Origin: Silvimonas soli
Lineage (GTDB): Bacteria; Pseudomonadota; Gammaproteobacteria; Burkholderiales; Chitinibacteraceae
Direction: 5' to 3'
Assembly (NCBI RefSeq): GCF_030035605.1
Contig: NZ_CP106736.1
Span: 1,550,001 to 1,614,000, forward strand
Length of the DNA: 64,000 bases
Shown here: positions 25,390-34,408 of the stretch, piece by piece
Layout: each line of letters starts with the position of its first letter
Numbering within the stretch: the first letter of the stretch is position 1
Position numbers and translations under genes: made by a program
The notes under the pieces: generated by a model
The model's input: only the letters and a program-made list of their open reading frames with translations
What the model was told of the DNA's origin: nothing
Databases searched by the model: none

Positions 25390-27768
25390 TCAACCGTCAT
25401 TGGAAAACAACTTCAAAATAGTCTCACGTTCGGCTTCCTGCGCTGCTTTATCGTTTTCAGCGGGTGCGGATGCCACATTGGCCGAGCCACCATTGTTCAC
25501 AATCTGGCATTTGAACGGGCTGCGGATAAAGTCATGGTCATCCGCCACGCAAGTGCCCGTGGTGTATTCGCTGTACACAAAATCGTCGCCATCTTGTACC
25601 AGACCGGCTGGTGGATCTGTTTGCGGCACCGGCTCGCGCTGCGCCAGCGCGGTTTTCATGTAATCGATCCAGATTGGCAGCGACACCGTGCCACCGGTAC
25701 GCCCACCCAAACTGCGCGGCTGGTCGTAGCCCACCCACACCACCGACACCAGATTGCCACCATATCCGGCAAACCAGGCATCGCGGGCGTTGTTGGAGGT
25801 GCCGGTTTTACCGGCCAGATCATCCCGCCCCAATACCTTGGCCGAGTGCGCGGTGCCGGTGCTGACCACGCCGCGCAGCATGCTGTCCATCAACCACGCG
25901 TTACGCGCTGAGACCACGCGTTTACCCGTAGCCTGTACCGGTGCGGCATACAGCACCTTGCCCAACCGGTCGTTCACGCTCTTGATCAGGCGCGATGGCA
26001 CTTGAATGCCGCCGTTGGCAAATACCGCATAAGACGAAGCCATCTGCAATGGCGTTGCGCCACCAGCGCCCAGCGCCAGCGGCAGCGATGGCGGGTTGCG
26101 CGCAGCATCAAAGCCAAACTGCACCGCGTGTTGCTGCACAAACTGCGGCCCGGCGGCCTGCATCAGACTGACTGAAACCAGATTCTTGGAGCGTGCCAAC
26201 CCGCGCCGAACGGTGATGAATCCTTCGTAATTGTTGCTGTAGTTCTTCGGCCGCCATGGTCGCGCCCCGGTTTCTTCTGCGGTCAGCAGACGCTGGGTGT
26301 CATCCACTTCGGTACCGGGGAAGTAGCCTTTTTCCAGCGCTGCCGAATAAATAAATGGCTTGAAGCTGGAACCCGGTTGCCGATACGCCTGCAGGGCGTG
26401 GTCATATTTGTTGCGGGCAAAATCAAAGCCGCCCACCAGCGCCAGGATGTCGCCGCTACGCGCATCCAGCGATACCAGCGCACCTTCCATTTCCGGTAAA
26501 GCCACCAGTTGCCAGCGTTCGTTGCCCAGATCATGGGCATAGACAATGGCCCCGCGATTGACCGCGTTGGCGGGCGTAAAGGTAATGCCGGTGGTGGCGA
26601 TATCCAGCGGCGAACCATCGCGGCGCAGCGCCCGCAGCACGGTACCTTGGTGCCCGGTCACCAGCGTGGCAATAACATCGTCGCCGCTGTCGGGCACGCT
26701 GGATAACAGACTGCGCACGGTCTGGCCGTCCGGGCCATCGGCTGGCAGGCTCACTGTTTTAACCGGGCCGCGATAACCACGAGACGCTTGCAGATCAAGC
26801 AACCGGGATCGCATTGCAGCGTCGGCGCGGCGCTGATCCGACATATTGATGGTGGTGTGGATATCCAGCCCCATGGCATAAACGTCATCGCCATAGCGTT
26901 CCAGCGCCCAGCGCCGGGCGGCTTCTACCGGGTAAGCGGCTTCGCGCAAAGCCGGGTTGTCCGGCGCCAGTTCCAATGGTTCTGCCAGCGCTTGCTGGTA
27001 TTGCGGGTCAGTCAGATAACCCAGTTCGTGCATCCGTTTGAGGATGTATTGCTGGCGTACTTTGGCGCGCTCCGGGTTGGCCACCGGGTTGTAGGCCGAT
27101 GGTGCTTTGGGCAGGCCCGCCAGCATGGCCGCTTCCGCCACGCTGATCTGGCTGATCGGCTTGCCAAAATAGATATTGGCCGCCGCCGCAAAACCGTATG
27201 CCCGCTCGCCCAGGTAAACCTGGTTCATGTACAGCTCCAGCAAACGGTCTTTGCCGTATTCCTGCTCCAGCTTGAAGGCCAGCAGCATCTCGGTCAGTTT
27301 GCGCTCGACGGTTTTTTCTCGCGTCAGATAGAAATTACGCGCCACCTGCATCGAGATCGTGCTGCCGCCCTGGCCATGCCAACCGGTCAGCACATTCGCC
27401 ACTGCCGCCCGCGCCAGGCCAGAAAAATCCACCGCGCCGTGCTCGTAGAAACGCGCGTCTTCAATCGCCAGCAAGGCCTGCTGCATACGTTGCGGTATTT
27501 GCGCCAACGGCAATACGTCGCGTCGCTCCTGGCCGTATTCCGCCAGCAAGGTGCCATCGGTGGCGTAAATGCGCAGGGGTTGCGCTGGTTGATATGCCGC
27601 CAGTTCTTTAATTGATGGCAGTCCTTGCCAGGTGTGCCAGGCCCACCAGCCCAGCGCGCCTGCCCCAATCACACTCAGGCCAACAACAAAACCCAGTGCC
27701 AGCAGCACACCGCGCCAGAAACGGCGCAGCGATGACTTGGCAGGAGGAGTAGCGGGGGATTCAGTCAT
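25390..27768 (-). CDS. mrcA: Penicillin-binding protein 1A (bifunctional transglycosylase/transpeptidase)
   Basis: 792 residues, normal length. One N-terminal membrane anchor (about 18-42), a GT51 glycosyltransferase domain (AIEDARFYEHGAVD with catalytic Glu; QGGSTISMQVARNFYL; KLTEMLLAFKLE; NQVYLGERAYGF), an OB-like insert, and the transpeptidase: SSFK around residue 450, SKN, and KTGT. It polymerises lipid II and crosslinks peptidoglycan at the inner membrane. The segment GHQGTVLRALRRDGSP fits the ODD/OB domain of PBP1A rather than 1B. No pilM-Q genes lie upstream, unlike the classical ponA location; a LysR gene diverges instead. Confidence 0.93.
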   Translation of the reverse strand: MTESPATPPAKSSLRRFWRGVLLALGFVVGLSVIGAGALGWWAWHTWQGLPSIKELAAYQPAQPLRIYATDGTLLAEYGQERRDVLPLAQIPQRMQQALLAIEDARFYEHGAVDFSGLARAAVANVLTGWHGQGGSTISMQVARNFYLTREKTVERKLTEMLLAFKLEQEYGKDRLLELYMNQVYLGERAYGFAAAANIYFGKPISQISVAEAAMLAGLPKAPSAYNPVANPERAKVRQQYILKRMHELGYLTDPQYQQALAEPLELAPDNPALREAAYPVEAARRWALERYGDDVYAMGLDIHTTINMSDQRRADAAMRSRLLDLQASRGYRGPVKTVSLPADGPDGQTVRSLLSSVPDSGDDVIATLVTGHQGTVLRALRRDGSPLDIATTGITFTPANAVNRGAIVYAHDLGNERWQLVALPEMEGALVSLDARSGDILALVGGFDFARNKYDHALQAYRQPGSSFKPFIYSAALEKGYFPGTEVDDTQRLLTAEETGARPWRPKNYSNNYEGFITVRRGLARSKNLVSVSLMQAAGPQFVQQHAVQFGFDAARNPPSLPLALGAGGATPLQMASSYAVFANGGIQVPSRLIKSVNDRLGKVLYAAPVQATGKRVVSARNAWLMDSMLRGVVSTGTAHSAKVLGRDDLAGKTGTSNNARDAWFAGYGGNLVSVVWVGYDQPRSLGGRTGGTVSLPIWIDYMKTALAQREPVPQTDPPAGLVQDGDDFVYSEYTTGTCVADDHDFIRSPFKCQIVNNGGSANVASAPAENDKAAQEAERETILKLFSNDG

Positions 27769-27902
27769 TGGTTTTCCATGAGGGTCGCAGCTTGCTGCGG
27801 GCGTGGATTATGCAAAGGCAATGGCATAACATGAACATTGCTTACTATTTATTAGCCATGCTTAAATATTCTTAATATCGAACCTTTTGCGGAGCCTGTA
27901 CC

Positions 27903-28796
27903 GTGGCACTAGACCCCAGACAAACCGAGGCGCTGCTGGCCGTGATTGAAACCGGCAGTTTTGAACAAGCCGGAGCCCGCTTGCATGTCACGCCGTCGGC
28001 GATTTCCCAGCGGGTGCGTGCGCTGGAAGAAGACATGGGCGCGGCACTGGTGGTGCGCAGCCGCCCGGTACGGGCCACTCGCGTGGGGCAACGGCTGCTA
28101 CAGCATTTGCGTCGGGTCATGCTGCTGGAAGAAGACCTGGCCTCTGACCTGACCGAGCAACGTCACGCGCCCTTATCAGTAACCATCGCGGTCAACGCCG
28201 ATACGCTGGGAACCTGGTTTTTTCCGGCACTGGCCGAATTGCTGGCCAGCGAACAGGTGTTGTTGGACCTGGTGGTGGAAGACCAGGACCACACCTATGA
28301 AGTTCTCGAAACCGGTATGGCGACGGGGTGTATCAGCACTCAGCCCAAGCCAATGAAAGGCTGTTTTGCCGATCCGCTGGGCATCATGCGCTACCGGCTG
28401 ATCGCCAGTGCCAGCTTTGCGGCGCGCTGGTTTCCCCAAGGATTGAACCGTGCTGCCGCACGCCATGCACCGGTGGTGGCCTATACCCGCAAGGACGCGC
28501 TGCAAGCCTCGTTTTTGCAGGAAAGACTGGGCCTCACGGCAAAGGCTTATCCCTGCAATTACGTGCCAGGTTGCGATCCGCATTACGCCGCCATCAAGTA
28601 CGGATTGGGTTATGGCATGGTGCCCGAGATGCTGATTCGCGATGCGTTAGCGGCGGGGGAACTGGTTGATCTGGCGCCAGATCATCCCACCGATATCGCG
28701 CTGTTCTGGCATGCCTGGAAAGTCCAGTCGCCTCGCATGGAGAACATGTCACGGCGGATCGGTGAAGCCGCGCGCCAGTTGCTCACGGTGAGCTGA
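27903..28796 (+). CDS. argP: LysR-family regulator, ArgP (IciA) type
   Basis: 297 residues from GTG 27903 with GCGGAG nine bases before. Typical N-terminal HTH (SFEQAGARLHVTPSAISQRVRALE) and a type 2 periplasmic-binding-like effector domain. ArgP markers include LDPRQTEALLAVI at the start, the VAVNADTLGTWF-like IAVNADTLGTWFFPAL segment and the end region DIALFWHAWKVQSPRMENMSRRI. ArgP activates the arginine/lysine exporter argO (lysE) and responds to Lys and Arg. No lysE/argO-like gene is in the neighbourhood, so the target lies elsewhere; the divergent gene is PBP1A. Confidence 0.85.
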   Translation: MALDPRQTEALLAVIETGSFEQAGARLHVTPSAISQRVRALEEDMGAALVVRSRPVRATRVGQRLLQHLRRVMLLEEDLASDLTEQRHAPLSVTIAVNADTLGTWFFPALAELLASEQVLLDLVVEDQDHTYEVLETGMATGCISTQPKPMKGCFADPLGIMRYRLIASASFAARWFPQGLNRAAARHAPVVAYTRKDALQASFLQERLGLTAKAYPCNYVPGCDPHYAAIKYGLGYGMVPEMLIRDALAAGELVDLAPDHPTDIALFWHAWKVQSPRMENMSRRIGEAARQLLTVS

Positions 28797-28806
28797 TTCG
28801 CCCAGA

Positions 28807-29076
28807 TCAGCGCAAGGTCACGCGATAGATATGCGGTAATGCCGCGTGCTCTGGCTTCCCTGCAGTCACCACCGGCAATTGCCGTAACGCCCCGGCCGCC
28901 ACCGGCTGGGCGTTGGCTTCAGCGGCCTGCAACGCAGCCGGTTGCACAACCCAGGCGTCCAGCAACAAAGCACAGGTCAGCACGGCGCTACCAATAAAGC
29001 CCAGCCAGAACAGCAATCGATGCCAGTGCAGGGAAGCAGTCTTGCGGGGAGCCATTTGCTCTGCAAATTGGGTCAT
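28807..29076 (-). CDS. Small single-pass membrane protein, unknown
   Basis: 89 residues, GGGGAATG before the ATG. A basic N-terminus (MAPRKTASLHWHR) is followed by one membrane helix (about 21-42) and an Ala/Gln/Pro-rich tail. No recognised family. It starts 3 bases after the stop of the next small gene, so the two form one transcript reading toward argP. Could be a cofactor-transport or efflux accessory peptide; I do not assign a function. Confidence 0.6.
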   Translation of the reverse strand: MTQFAEQMAPRKTASLHWHRLLFWLGFIGSAVLTCALLLDAWVVQPAALQAAEANAQPVAAGALRQLPVVTAGKPEHAALPHIYRVTLR

Positions 29077-29079
29077 GAC

Positions 29080-29289
29080 TCATTCCCCACGCAGAAAAGA
29101 CATGGAAGCCGGCATGGAGCCAGCGACACTCTGCGCGACGGCGGCGGTATCCGACACTGCGGCACCAGTCTCGGCCAGCGACAGCATGGTGTGGATTCTG
29201 GTTTCAAAGGCCAGCGCTGCCTCGACGGCATCCATCACGGCAAAACCGACTACAACAGCAACAAGTGCAATGACAAGAGTGCGTTTCAT
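29080..29289 (-). CDS. Small Ala/Val-rich protein with N-terminal hydrophobic segment
   Basis: 69 residues with a good ribosome site (GGAG six or seven bases before the ATG). Residues 4-25 form a hydrophobic stretch that could be a membrane helix or signal peptide (VIALVAVVVGFAVMDAVEA), followed by a short segment FETRIHTMLSLAETGAAVSD and an Ala/Ser-rich tail ending FLRGE. First gene of a two-gene unit with the 89-residue membrane protein. No family recognised. Confidence 0.6.
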   Translation of the reverse strand: MKRTLVIALVAVVVGFAVMDAVEAALAFETRIHTMLSLAETGAAVSDTAAVAQSVAGSMPASMSFLRGE

Positions 29290-29667
29290 GATGATCTCCG
29301 GTGTTCTTTTTTGTTAAGCCGCCAATCCGAACCCTCGGTAGCAGCGAATGAACACAGTGTGATCGGGTCTTGAATAAAGGTGAATTCAGCTTAGTATTTG
29401 TACGTAATGCATAAAATAACTTAATAAGTAACGGAGCAAATCCGCCGCCGTGGCCGCAGGTGGGGTGGATCAGACAGATTCAGCAGTCATACTGGCCTTG
29501 GGCGTGAGCATTCGCGAAAATGGCCCGGCACTGGTTTTACCTGCAATCATCACCTCCCCCGCAGTCTTCCTCGCCTGATCCCGGAGCCAACCCGCAATCC
29601 CGGACAGCCAGACCCGGCCAAAGCGAGCGAACGGACTGGATCAAAGCTCATACAAAGAGAGTCTGTC
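29290..29667. other. 378-bp intergenic region without a gene
   Basis: Contains the divergent promoters of the small membrane-protein pair and the S46 peptidase. The part at 29360-29440 is AT-rich. I see no conserved site that can be named. Confidence 0.4.
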
Positions 29668-31725
29668 TTGCGTAAATTACTGATCTTAAGCAGCTTTTTA
29701 CTCCCCACCTTGGGCTTCGCGGCCGAAGGCATGTGGACGCTGGATAATCTGCCCACCGCCCGTATCCAGCAGCAATATGACTTCATCCCCAAGCAGGACT
29801 GGATCGACAAGGTCATGCATGCGTCGGTGCGTATTGCTGGTGGCTGCTCGGCGTCGTTTATCTCGCCCAGCGGACTGGTGCTAAGCAACCACCACTGCGC
29901 GCTGTCGTGCGTCGAACAACTGTCGACGGCCAAAAAAGACTATGTGCACGATGGCTTTCTGGCCGCCACGCCTGGCCAGGAAGTCCGCTGCCCGGAAATC
30001 GAATTGAACCGGCTGGACCAGATTACCGACGTCACCGACACGGTAAAGAAAGCCACCGAAGGGCTGGATGGCAGCGCGTTCAAACAAGCGCAGAACGCCG
30101 TCAAAGCCACGTTGGCCCAAGCTTGCGTAGGCGACGATAAAACCACTACCCGCTGTGATGTGGTCGATCTGTATCACGGTGGCCGCTACGACTTGTACAA
30201 ATATCACCGCTATCAGGACGTGCGCCTGGTGTTCGTCCCGGAAAAAGCCATGGGCTTTTTTGGCGGCGATCCGGACAACTTCAATTTCCCGCGCTATGAC
30301 CTGGATATGTCTTTGCTGCGGGCGTATGAAAACGGCAAACCGGCGGTGGTGAAGGATTACTTCCCGCTCAATCGCAACGGCGCGCAACCGGGTGAACTGA
30401 CTTTTGTGACTGGCAACCCCGGCATGACGCAGCGCCTGCTCACGGTGGCCCAACTGGAAACCACGCGTGATGTGCGCCTGGTGCACAGCTTGTTACGGCT
30501 GTCGCAAATGCGCGGCATGCTCACCGAGTACAGCCGCAGCAGCGATGAAGCCGCACGCGTCGCCTCCACGCATTTGTTTGGCGTGGAAAATACCTACAAA
30601 GCCCGCTACGGCCAGCTGGAAGCGTTGTTGAACCCGGCGCTGCTGGAACAAAAGCGCAAAGACGAAGCCAGCCTGCGCGCCTTTGTGGCCGGTAATCCGG
30701 CGCTGCAGGCCAAAGTGGGTGGCGCATGGGATGCCATTGCCCAGGCCGAACTGAAATATCGTGATCTGGAAAACGATTACCTGACCAAAGAAATCGGCAT
30801 CGCGTTTGATAGCCGCTACTTTGATATCGCCCGCGATGTGCTGCGTGGTGGTGATGAACGCCCGCAGGCCAATGCCAAACGCCTGCCCGAGTTCAATGAA
30901 TCGGCACTGCCGCAGCTGGAACAACGGTTGTTCTCCAGCGCGCCGATCTACCCGGACTTTGAACAGGCGCGGCTGACCGCTTCGCTAACCAAAATGCGCG
31001 AATTGCTGGGCGCGGATGATCCATTCGTCAAGCAGGTGCTGGGCAAGCAATCGCCAGCACAAGTGGCCGCACAACTGGTCAATGGCACGCATCTGGGCGA
31101 TGTAGCTGCGCGTAGGGCCTTGTGGCAAGGCGGCAAGAATGCGGTGGCGGCATCGAACGATCCGTTTATCGTGTTGGCGCGCCTGGTCGACCCGGCGGCG
31201 CGTTCAATCCGTAAGCAGTACGAAGACAGCGTGGAATCGGTCGAGCAGAAGAATGCCGAACTGATCGCCCAGGCCCGCTTTGCCCAAGCCGGTACCGGCG
31301 TTTATCCGGATGCCACGTTTACGCTGCGCTTGTCATATGGTGAGGTACGCGGCTGGAAGGAACATGGCCGCGACATCGCGCCATATACCGACCTGGCTGG
31401 CTTGTTTGGTCGCGCCACCGGTGCCGAACCGTTTGCCCTGCCGCAATCGTGGCTGGCGGCCAAAGACCGGCTGAACCTGCAACAACGACTGGACTTCGTC
31501 ACCACCAACGACATCATCGGCGGCAATTCCGGCAGCCCGGTCATCAATCGCAACGGCCAGATTGTCGGGCTGATTTTCGACGGCAATATCCATTCGCTGG
31601 GCGGCGCGTTTTATTACGATGAAACGCTGAACCGGTCTGTCGCGGTACACAGCGGCGCCATTCTGGAAGCGCTGGACAAAATTTACGGCGCCGGTGCGCT
31701 GGTCAAGGAAATGACTGCCCCATAA
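29668..31725 (+). CDS. S46-family dipeptidyl-peptidase (DPP7/DPP11-like)
   Basis: 685 residues starting at TTG 29668 (AAAGAGAG upstream); the only nearby start that retains the signal peptide LLILSSFLLPTLGFAAEG. The chymotrypsin-fold catalytic residues are visible: His in SNHHCALSC, Asp in the DLDMSLLRAYENGKP region, Ser in GGNSGSPVINRNGQIVG, and the family start GMWTLDNLP. S46 enzymes remove dipeptides from N-termini in the periplasm and serve peptide nutrition. The residue before the last motif, which selects hydrophobic (DPP7) or acidic (DPP11) P1, cannot be read safely without a structural alignment. Confidence 0.9.
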   Translation: MRKLLILSSFLLPTLGFAAEGMWTLDNLPTARIQQQYDFIPKQDWIDKVMHASVRIAGGCSASFISPSGLVLSNHHCALSCVEQLSTAKKDYVHDGFLAATPGQEVRCPEIELNRLDQITDVTDTVKKATEGLDGSAFKQAQNAVKATLAQACVGDDKTTTRCDVVDLYHGGRYDLYKYHRYQDVRLVFVPEKAMGFFGGDPDNFNFPRYDLDMSLLRAYENGKPAVVKDYFPLNRNGAQPGELTFVTGNPGMTQRLLTVAQLETTRDVRLVHSLLRLSQMRGMLTEYSRSSDEAARVASTHLFGVENTYKARYGQLEALLNPALLEQKRKDEASLRAFVAGNPALQAKVGGAWDAIAQAELKYRDLENDYLTKEIGIAFDSRYFDIARDVLRGGDERPQANAKRLPEFNESALPQLEQRLFSSAPIYPDFEQARLTASLTKMRELLGADDPFVKQVLGKQSPAQVAAQLVNGTHLGDVAARRALWQGGKNAVAASNDPFIVLARLVDPAARSIRKQYEDSVESVEQKNAELIAQARFAQAGTGVYPDATFTLRLSYGEVRGWKEHGRDIAPYTDLAGLFGRATGAEPFALPQSWLAAKDRLNLQQRLDFVTTNDIIGGNSGSPVINRNGQIVGLIFDGNIHSLGGAFYYDETLNRSVAVHSGAILEALDKIYGAGALVKEMTAP

Positions 31726-31977
31726 ACAATACGGCGCAGCGTGGAAAGCTGAAACTGCTGGCGTGTCGGCCGGGCATCGCAAATGATGCTCCCCGCATGC
31801 CAGTGGTCGCTTTAAGACGTCCTGATACGTCAGCGATACAAATCAGCGGAACCTGGACAAACGCGGGATACATGGCTCTGGTGCAATGCCAGCCAGGTCC
31901 GTCCGTTCTGGGCGGCCAATCCACTCATGTCGCCAGTTGCCCTGAGTGGCATCGATATCGACTCGGGGAGTATGGCC

Positions 31978-32547
31978 ATGACCAGCAGCATTTCATCCAG
32001 TTCAGTTTCGTCGCTGCTGGCCAGCCTTAGTTCCAGCAGCACCAGTTCAGGCACTTCCACTACCGACAGTCTGCTCAACGATGTACTGGCCGCAGAAGAA
32101 TCGATTACCAGCAGCAGCGCAACGACAGCTGTCGCCAGCCCCAGCACCACCGTCTCGTTGGGAAACAGCAGCAATAACAGCGATGCGACGACGTATACTT
32201 CCGCCGGGTTGCTGTCAGATCTGAACCAGATTCTGGCGCAAAACACCATGACCGACCCGTTGCTGGCCAGCGATTCGGCAGACAGCACCGATAGCAGTTC
32301 GAGCGACATGCTGAGCCTGCTTGACGGCAGCAGCGCAGCCGCCAGCACAGGCAGCAGCAGCTTTGATTCGTTACTGAGTGAGCTGGAAGGCAATTCTGGC
32401 AGCTCCAGTTCAGCCACTGCGGCGGCGTCAGGCAGCACCACCTCACTGGATAGCCAGTGGGCGCAAATCCTGCAGAACGATCCGCAGGCAGCCAGCGAAG
32501 TGACCACTGCTTCGCTAAATCAAAGTCTGATCAATTCGCTGTTGTAA
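31978..32547 (+). CDS. Ser-rich hypothetical protein
   Basis: 189 residues. The start is set by GGGGAG at 31965-31970, which lies 7 bases before ATG 31978 but only 1 base before the ATG at 31972. More than a quarter of residues are Ser, with Thr, Ala and Asp; short amphipathic patches such as GLLSDLNQILAQN, FDSLLSELEG and SLDSQWAQILQNDPQAASE suggest small helices. No signal peptide. The pattern (Ser-rich N-terminus, SL(L)xxL patches) occurs in small uncharacterised proteins of Neisseriales. Stand-alone gene ended by a terminator; function unknown. Confidence 0.65.
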   Translation: MTSSISSSSVSSLLASLSSSSTSSGTSTTDSLLNDVLAAEESITSSSATTAVASPSTTVSLGNSSNNSDATTYTSAGLLSDLNQILAQNTMTDPLLASDSADSTDSSSSDMLSLLDGSSAAASTGSSSFDSLLSELEGNSGSSSSATAAASGSTTSLDSQWAQILQNDPQAASEVTTASLNQSLINSLL

Positions 32548-32588
32548 CGCCCTCGCTCGCCGGCGATCAGGCCGGTGACATGACATCT

Positions 32589-32634
32589 AACGGCTACTCC
32601 TTTGCTTGCGGGCAAATCGGGTAGCCGTTGTGTT
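32589..32634 (+). terminator. Terminator after the Ser-rich gene
   Basis: AACGGCTAC (32589-32597) pairs perfectly with GTAGCCGTT (32621-32629), with a second small hairpin (TTTGC/GCAAA) in the loop, followed by GTGTTTTG. Confidence 0.75.
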
Positions 32635-32691
32635 TTGCTACGCCCGTTATTGCCATTGCCCGCTGCGCTTTCACTAGCTACATCATAATTC

Positions 32692-32812
32692 GTCTCTATT
32701 CGGAGACTTCGTCCACAAATCGAGACAAAACCGCGTTTTCGGCGCTGCAGTTACTGATTTAGATCAGTTTGCTGCGCTCGCACAAATCGTCGAATCGTCT
32801 ACGTTTCGAGAC
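32692..32812 (+). promoter_or_regulatory. Three enhancer-like dyads upstream of the hydroxybutyrate operon
   Basis: Sites of identical geometry: GTCTC-N6-GAGAC (32692-32707), GTCCA-N6-GAGAC (32711-32726) and GTCTA-N6-GAGAC (32797-32812). They lie about 190, 170 and 85 bp before the sigma-54 -12 element, the usual distance for bacterial enhancer-binding protein sites. The activator gene is not in this window. Confidence 0.55.
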
Positions 32813-32874
32813 AACCCTTCCCGATACTCCCACGCCGAGCCGCGTAAACCCTCAATATGTAGTTCATTTTTTCC

Positions 32875-32890
32875 TGGTACAAAATCTGCT
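32875..32890 (+). promoter_or_regulatory. Sigma-54-type promoter of the 3-hydroxybutyrate operon
   Basis: TGGTAC-N6-TGCT with the invariant GG (32876-32877) and GC (32888-32889) separated by exactly 10 bases, matching 9 of 12 fixed positions of the TGGCACG-N4-TTGCW consensus. It is 88 bp before the permease ATG. In pseudomonads hydroxybutyrate use is under RpoN control (HbcR), which makes the match plausible. Confidence 0.6.
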
Positions 32891-32977
32891 TTTACCCGGT
32901 GGCGCACTGAATATGTGCGACTGGCGAATTCCTCGTCAGACAGAACGGCAAAAAAAATATCGCCACTGGAGGAGTAA

Positions 32978-34369
32978 ATGGCTCTGCTGATTGTTCTAGC
33001 CGCACTGGCCTTGCTGATGTACACCGCTTATCGCGGTTACAGCGTGATTCTGATGGCACCCATTGCCGCGCTCGGTGCGGTGCTGCTGACTGATCCGACG
33101 CTGGTTGCACCGGTGTTCAGCGGCATCTTCATGGAAAAGATGGTGGTGTTCGTCAAACTGTACTTCCCGGTGTTTTTGCTGGGCTCCCTGTTTGGCAAAT
33201 TGATCGAGCTATCCGGGTTTTCCAAATCCATCGTGAATGCGGTCATTGGCTGGATTGGCCGCGAGAAAGCCATTGCCGTCATCGTGGTGGTCTGCGCCCT
33301 GCTTACCTACGGCGGCGTTTCGCTGTTTGTGGTGGTGTTTGCGGTCTACCCGTTTGCGGCCGAGATGTTCCGCCAGGGCAATATCCCCAAGCGACTGATT
33401 CCGGGCGTGATTGCGCTGGGTGCTTTCTCGTTCACCATGGATTCACTGCCCGGTACACCGCAAATCCAGAACATCATCCCGACCACTTTTTTCAAGACCA
33501 CCACGTGGGCTGCGCCGGGGCTGGGCGTGGCCGGTGCGCTGTTCATTTTTGTGGTCGGCCTGCTGTATCTGAACTGGCGTCGCCGGGTGCTGATGCGCTC
33601 GGGGGAAGGTTACGGCACCAATCTGCTTAACGAACCCGCGCCGGTAGATACCTCCAATTTGCCCTCGCCCTGGCTAGCGATTGCGCCGTTGGTGCTGATC
33701 GGCGTGATCAACTTTGCATTAACCCGTTTGATTCCGGCATGGTACGGCGCCAGTCACACGCTGGCTTTGCCGGGTCTGGCCAAACCAGTCACCACGGTTA
33801 TTCCGGCGGTAACGGCCATCTGGGCAGTGGAAGGCGCGTTGTTGTTTGGCGTGATCTTTGTGTTGGCCACGGCTTTTCGCACCATTCGCAGCCGCGTGAT
33901 GGAAGGCAGCAAGCAGGCCGTTTCCGGCGCTTTGCTGGCCGCCATGAATACCGCCTCGGAATACGGTTTTGGCGGTGTGATTGCCGCCCTGCCCGGATTT
34001 ATTGCGGTCAGCCACGCCCTGAGCGCCATTCCCAATCCGCTGGTGAACGCCGCGATCAGCGTCAGCACATTGGCGGGGATTACCGGCTCGGCCTCGGGCG
34101 GCATGAGCCTGGCGCTGGCGGCATTGTCAGACACCTTTATCCAGGCCGCCAATGCGGCGCATATCCCGCTGGACGTGCTGCATCGCGTGGTGGCCATGGC
34201 CTCGGGCGGCATGGATACGCTGCCGCACAACGGCGCGGTGATTACTGTGCTGGCGGTCACCGGGCTGACCCATCGTGAGTCTTATCGCGACATCTTTGCC
34301 ATCACCCTCATCAAGACCGTGGCGGTGTTCTTTGTGATCAGCGTGTATTACCTCACCGGCCTGGTGTGA
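32978..34369 (+). CDS. GntP-family permease, likely for 3-hydroxybutyrate
   Basis: 463 residues, about 12 to 14 membrane helices, ribosome site GGAGGAG. GntP-family signs are the conserved VFVKLYFPVFLLGSLFGKL, TYGGVSLFVVVFAVYPFA and FTMDSLPGTPQIQN segments and the late GITGSASGGMSLALAAL and MASGGMDTLPHNGA loops. First gene of an operon with 3-hydroxybutyrate dehydrogenase and a CoA transferase, so its substrate is most likely D-3-hydroxybutyrate; classical GntP members carry gluconate. The upstream region has a sigma-54 promoter and enhancer-like dyads. Confidence 0.88.
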   Translation: MALLIVLAALALLMYTAYRGYSVILMAPIAALGAVLLTDPTLVAPVFSGIFMEKMVVFVKLYFPVFLLGSLFGKLIELSGFSKSIVNAVIGWIGREKAIAVIVVVCALLTYGGVSLFVVVFAVYPFAAEMFRQGNIPKRLIPGVIALGAFSFTMDSLPGTPQIQNIIPTTFFKTTTWAAPGLGVAGALFIFVVGLLYLNWRRRVLMRSGEGYGTNLLNEPAPVDTSNLPSPWLAIAPLVLIGVINFALTRLIPAWYGASHTLALPGLAKPVTTVIPAVTAIWAVEGALLFGVIFVLATAFRTIRSRVMEGSKQAVSGALLAAMNTASEYGFGGVIAALPGFIAVSHALSAIPNPLVNAAISVSTLAGITGSASGGMSLALAALSDTFIQAANAAHIPLDVLHRVVAMASGGMDTLPHNGAVITVLAVTGLTHRESYRDIFAITLIKTVAVFFVISVYYLTGLV

Positions 34370-34408
34370 GACGGATATCCAGCTTCATTTTTTGTGAGAC
34401 ATACACTC

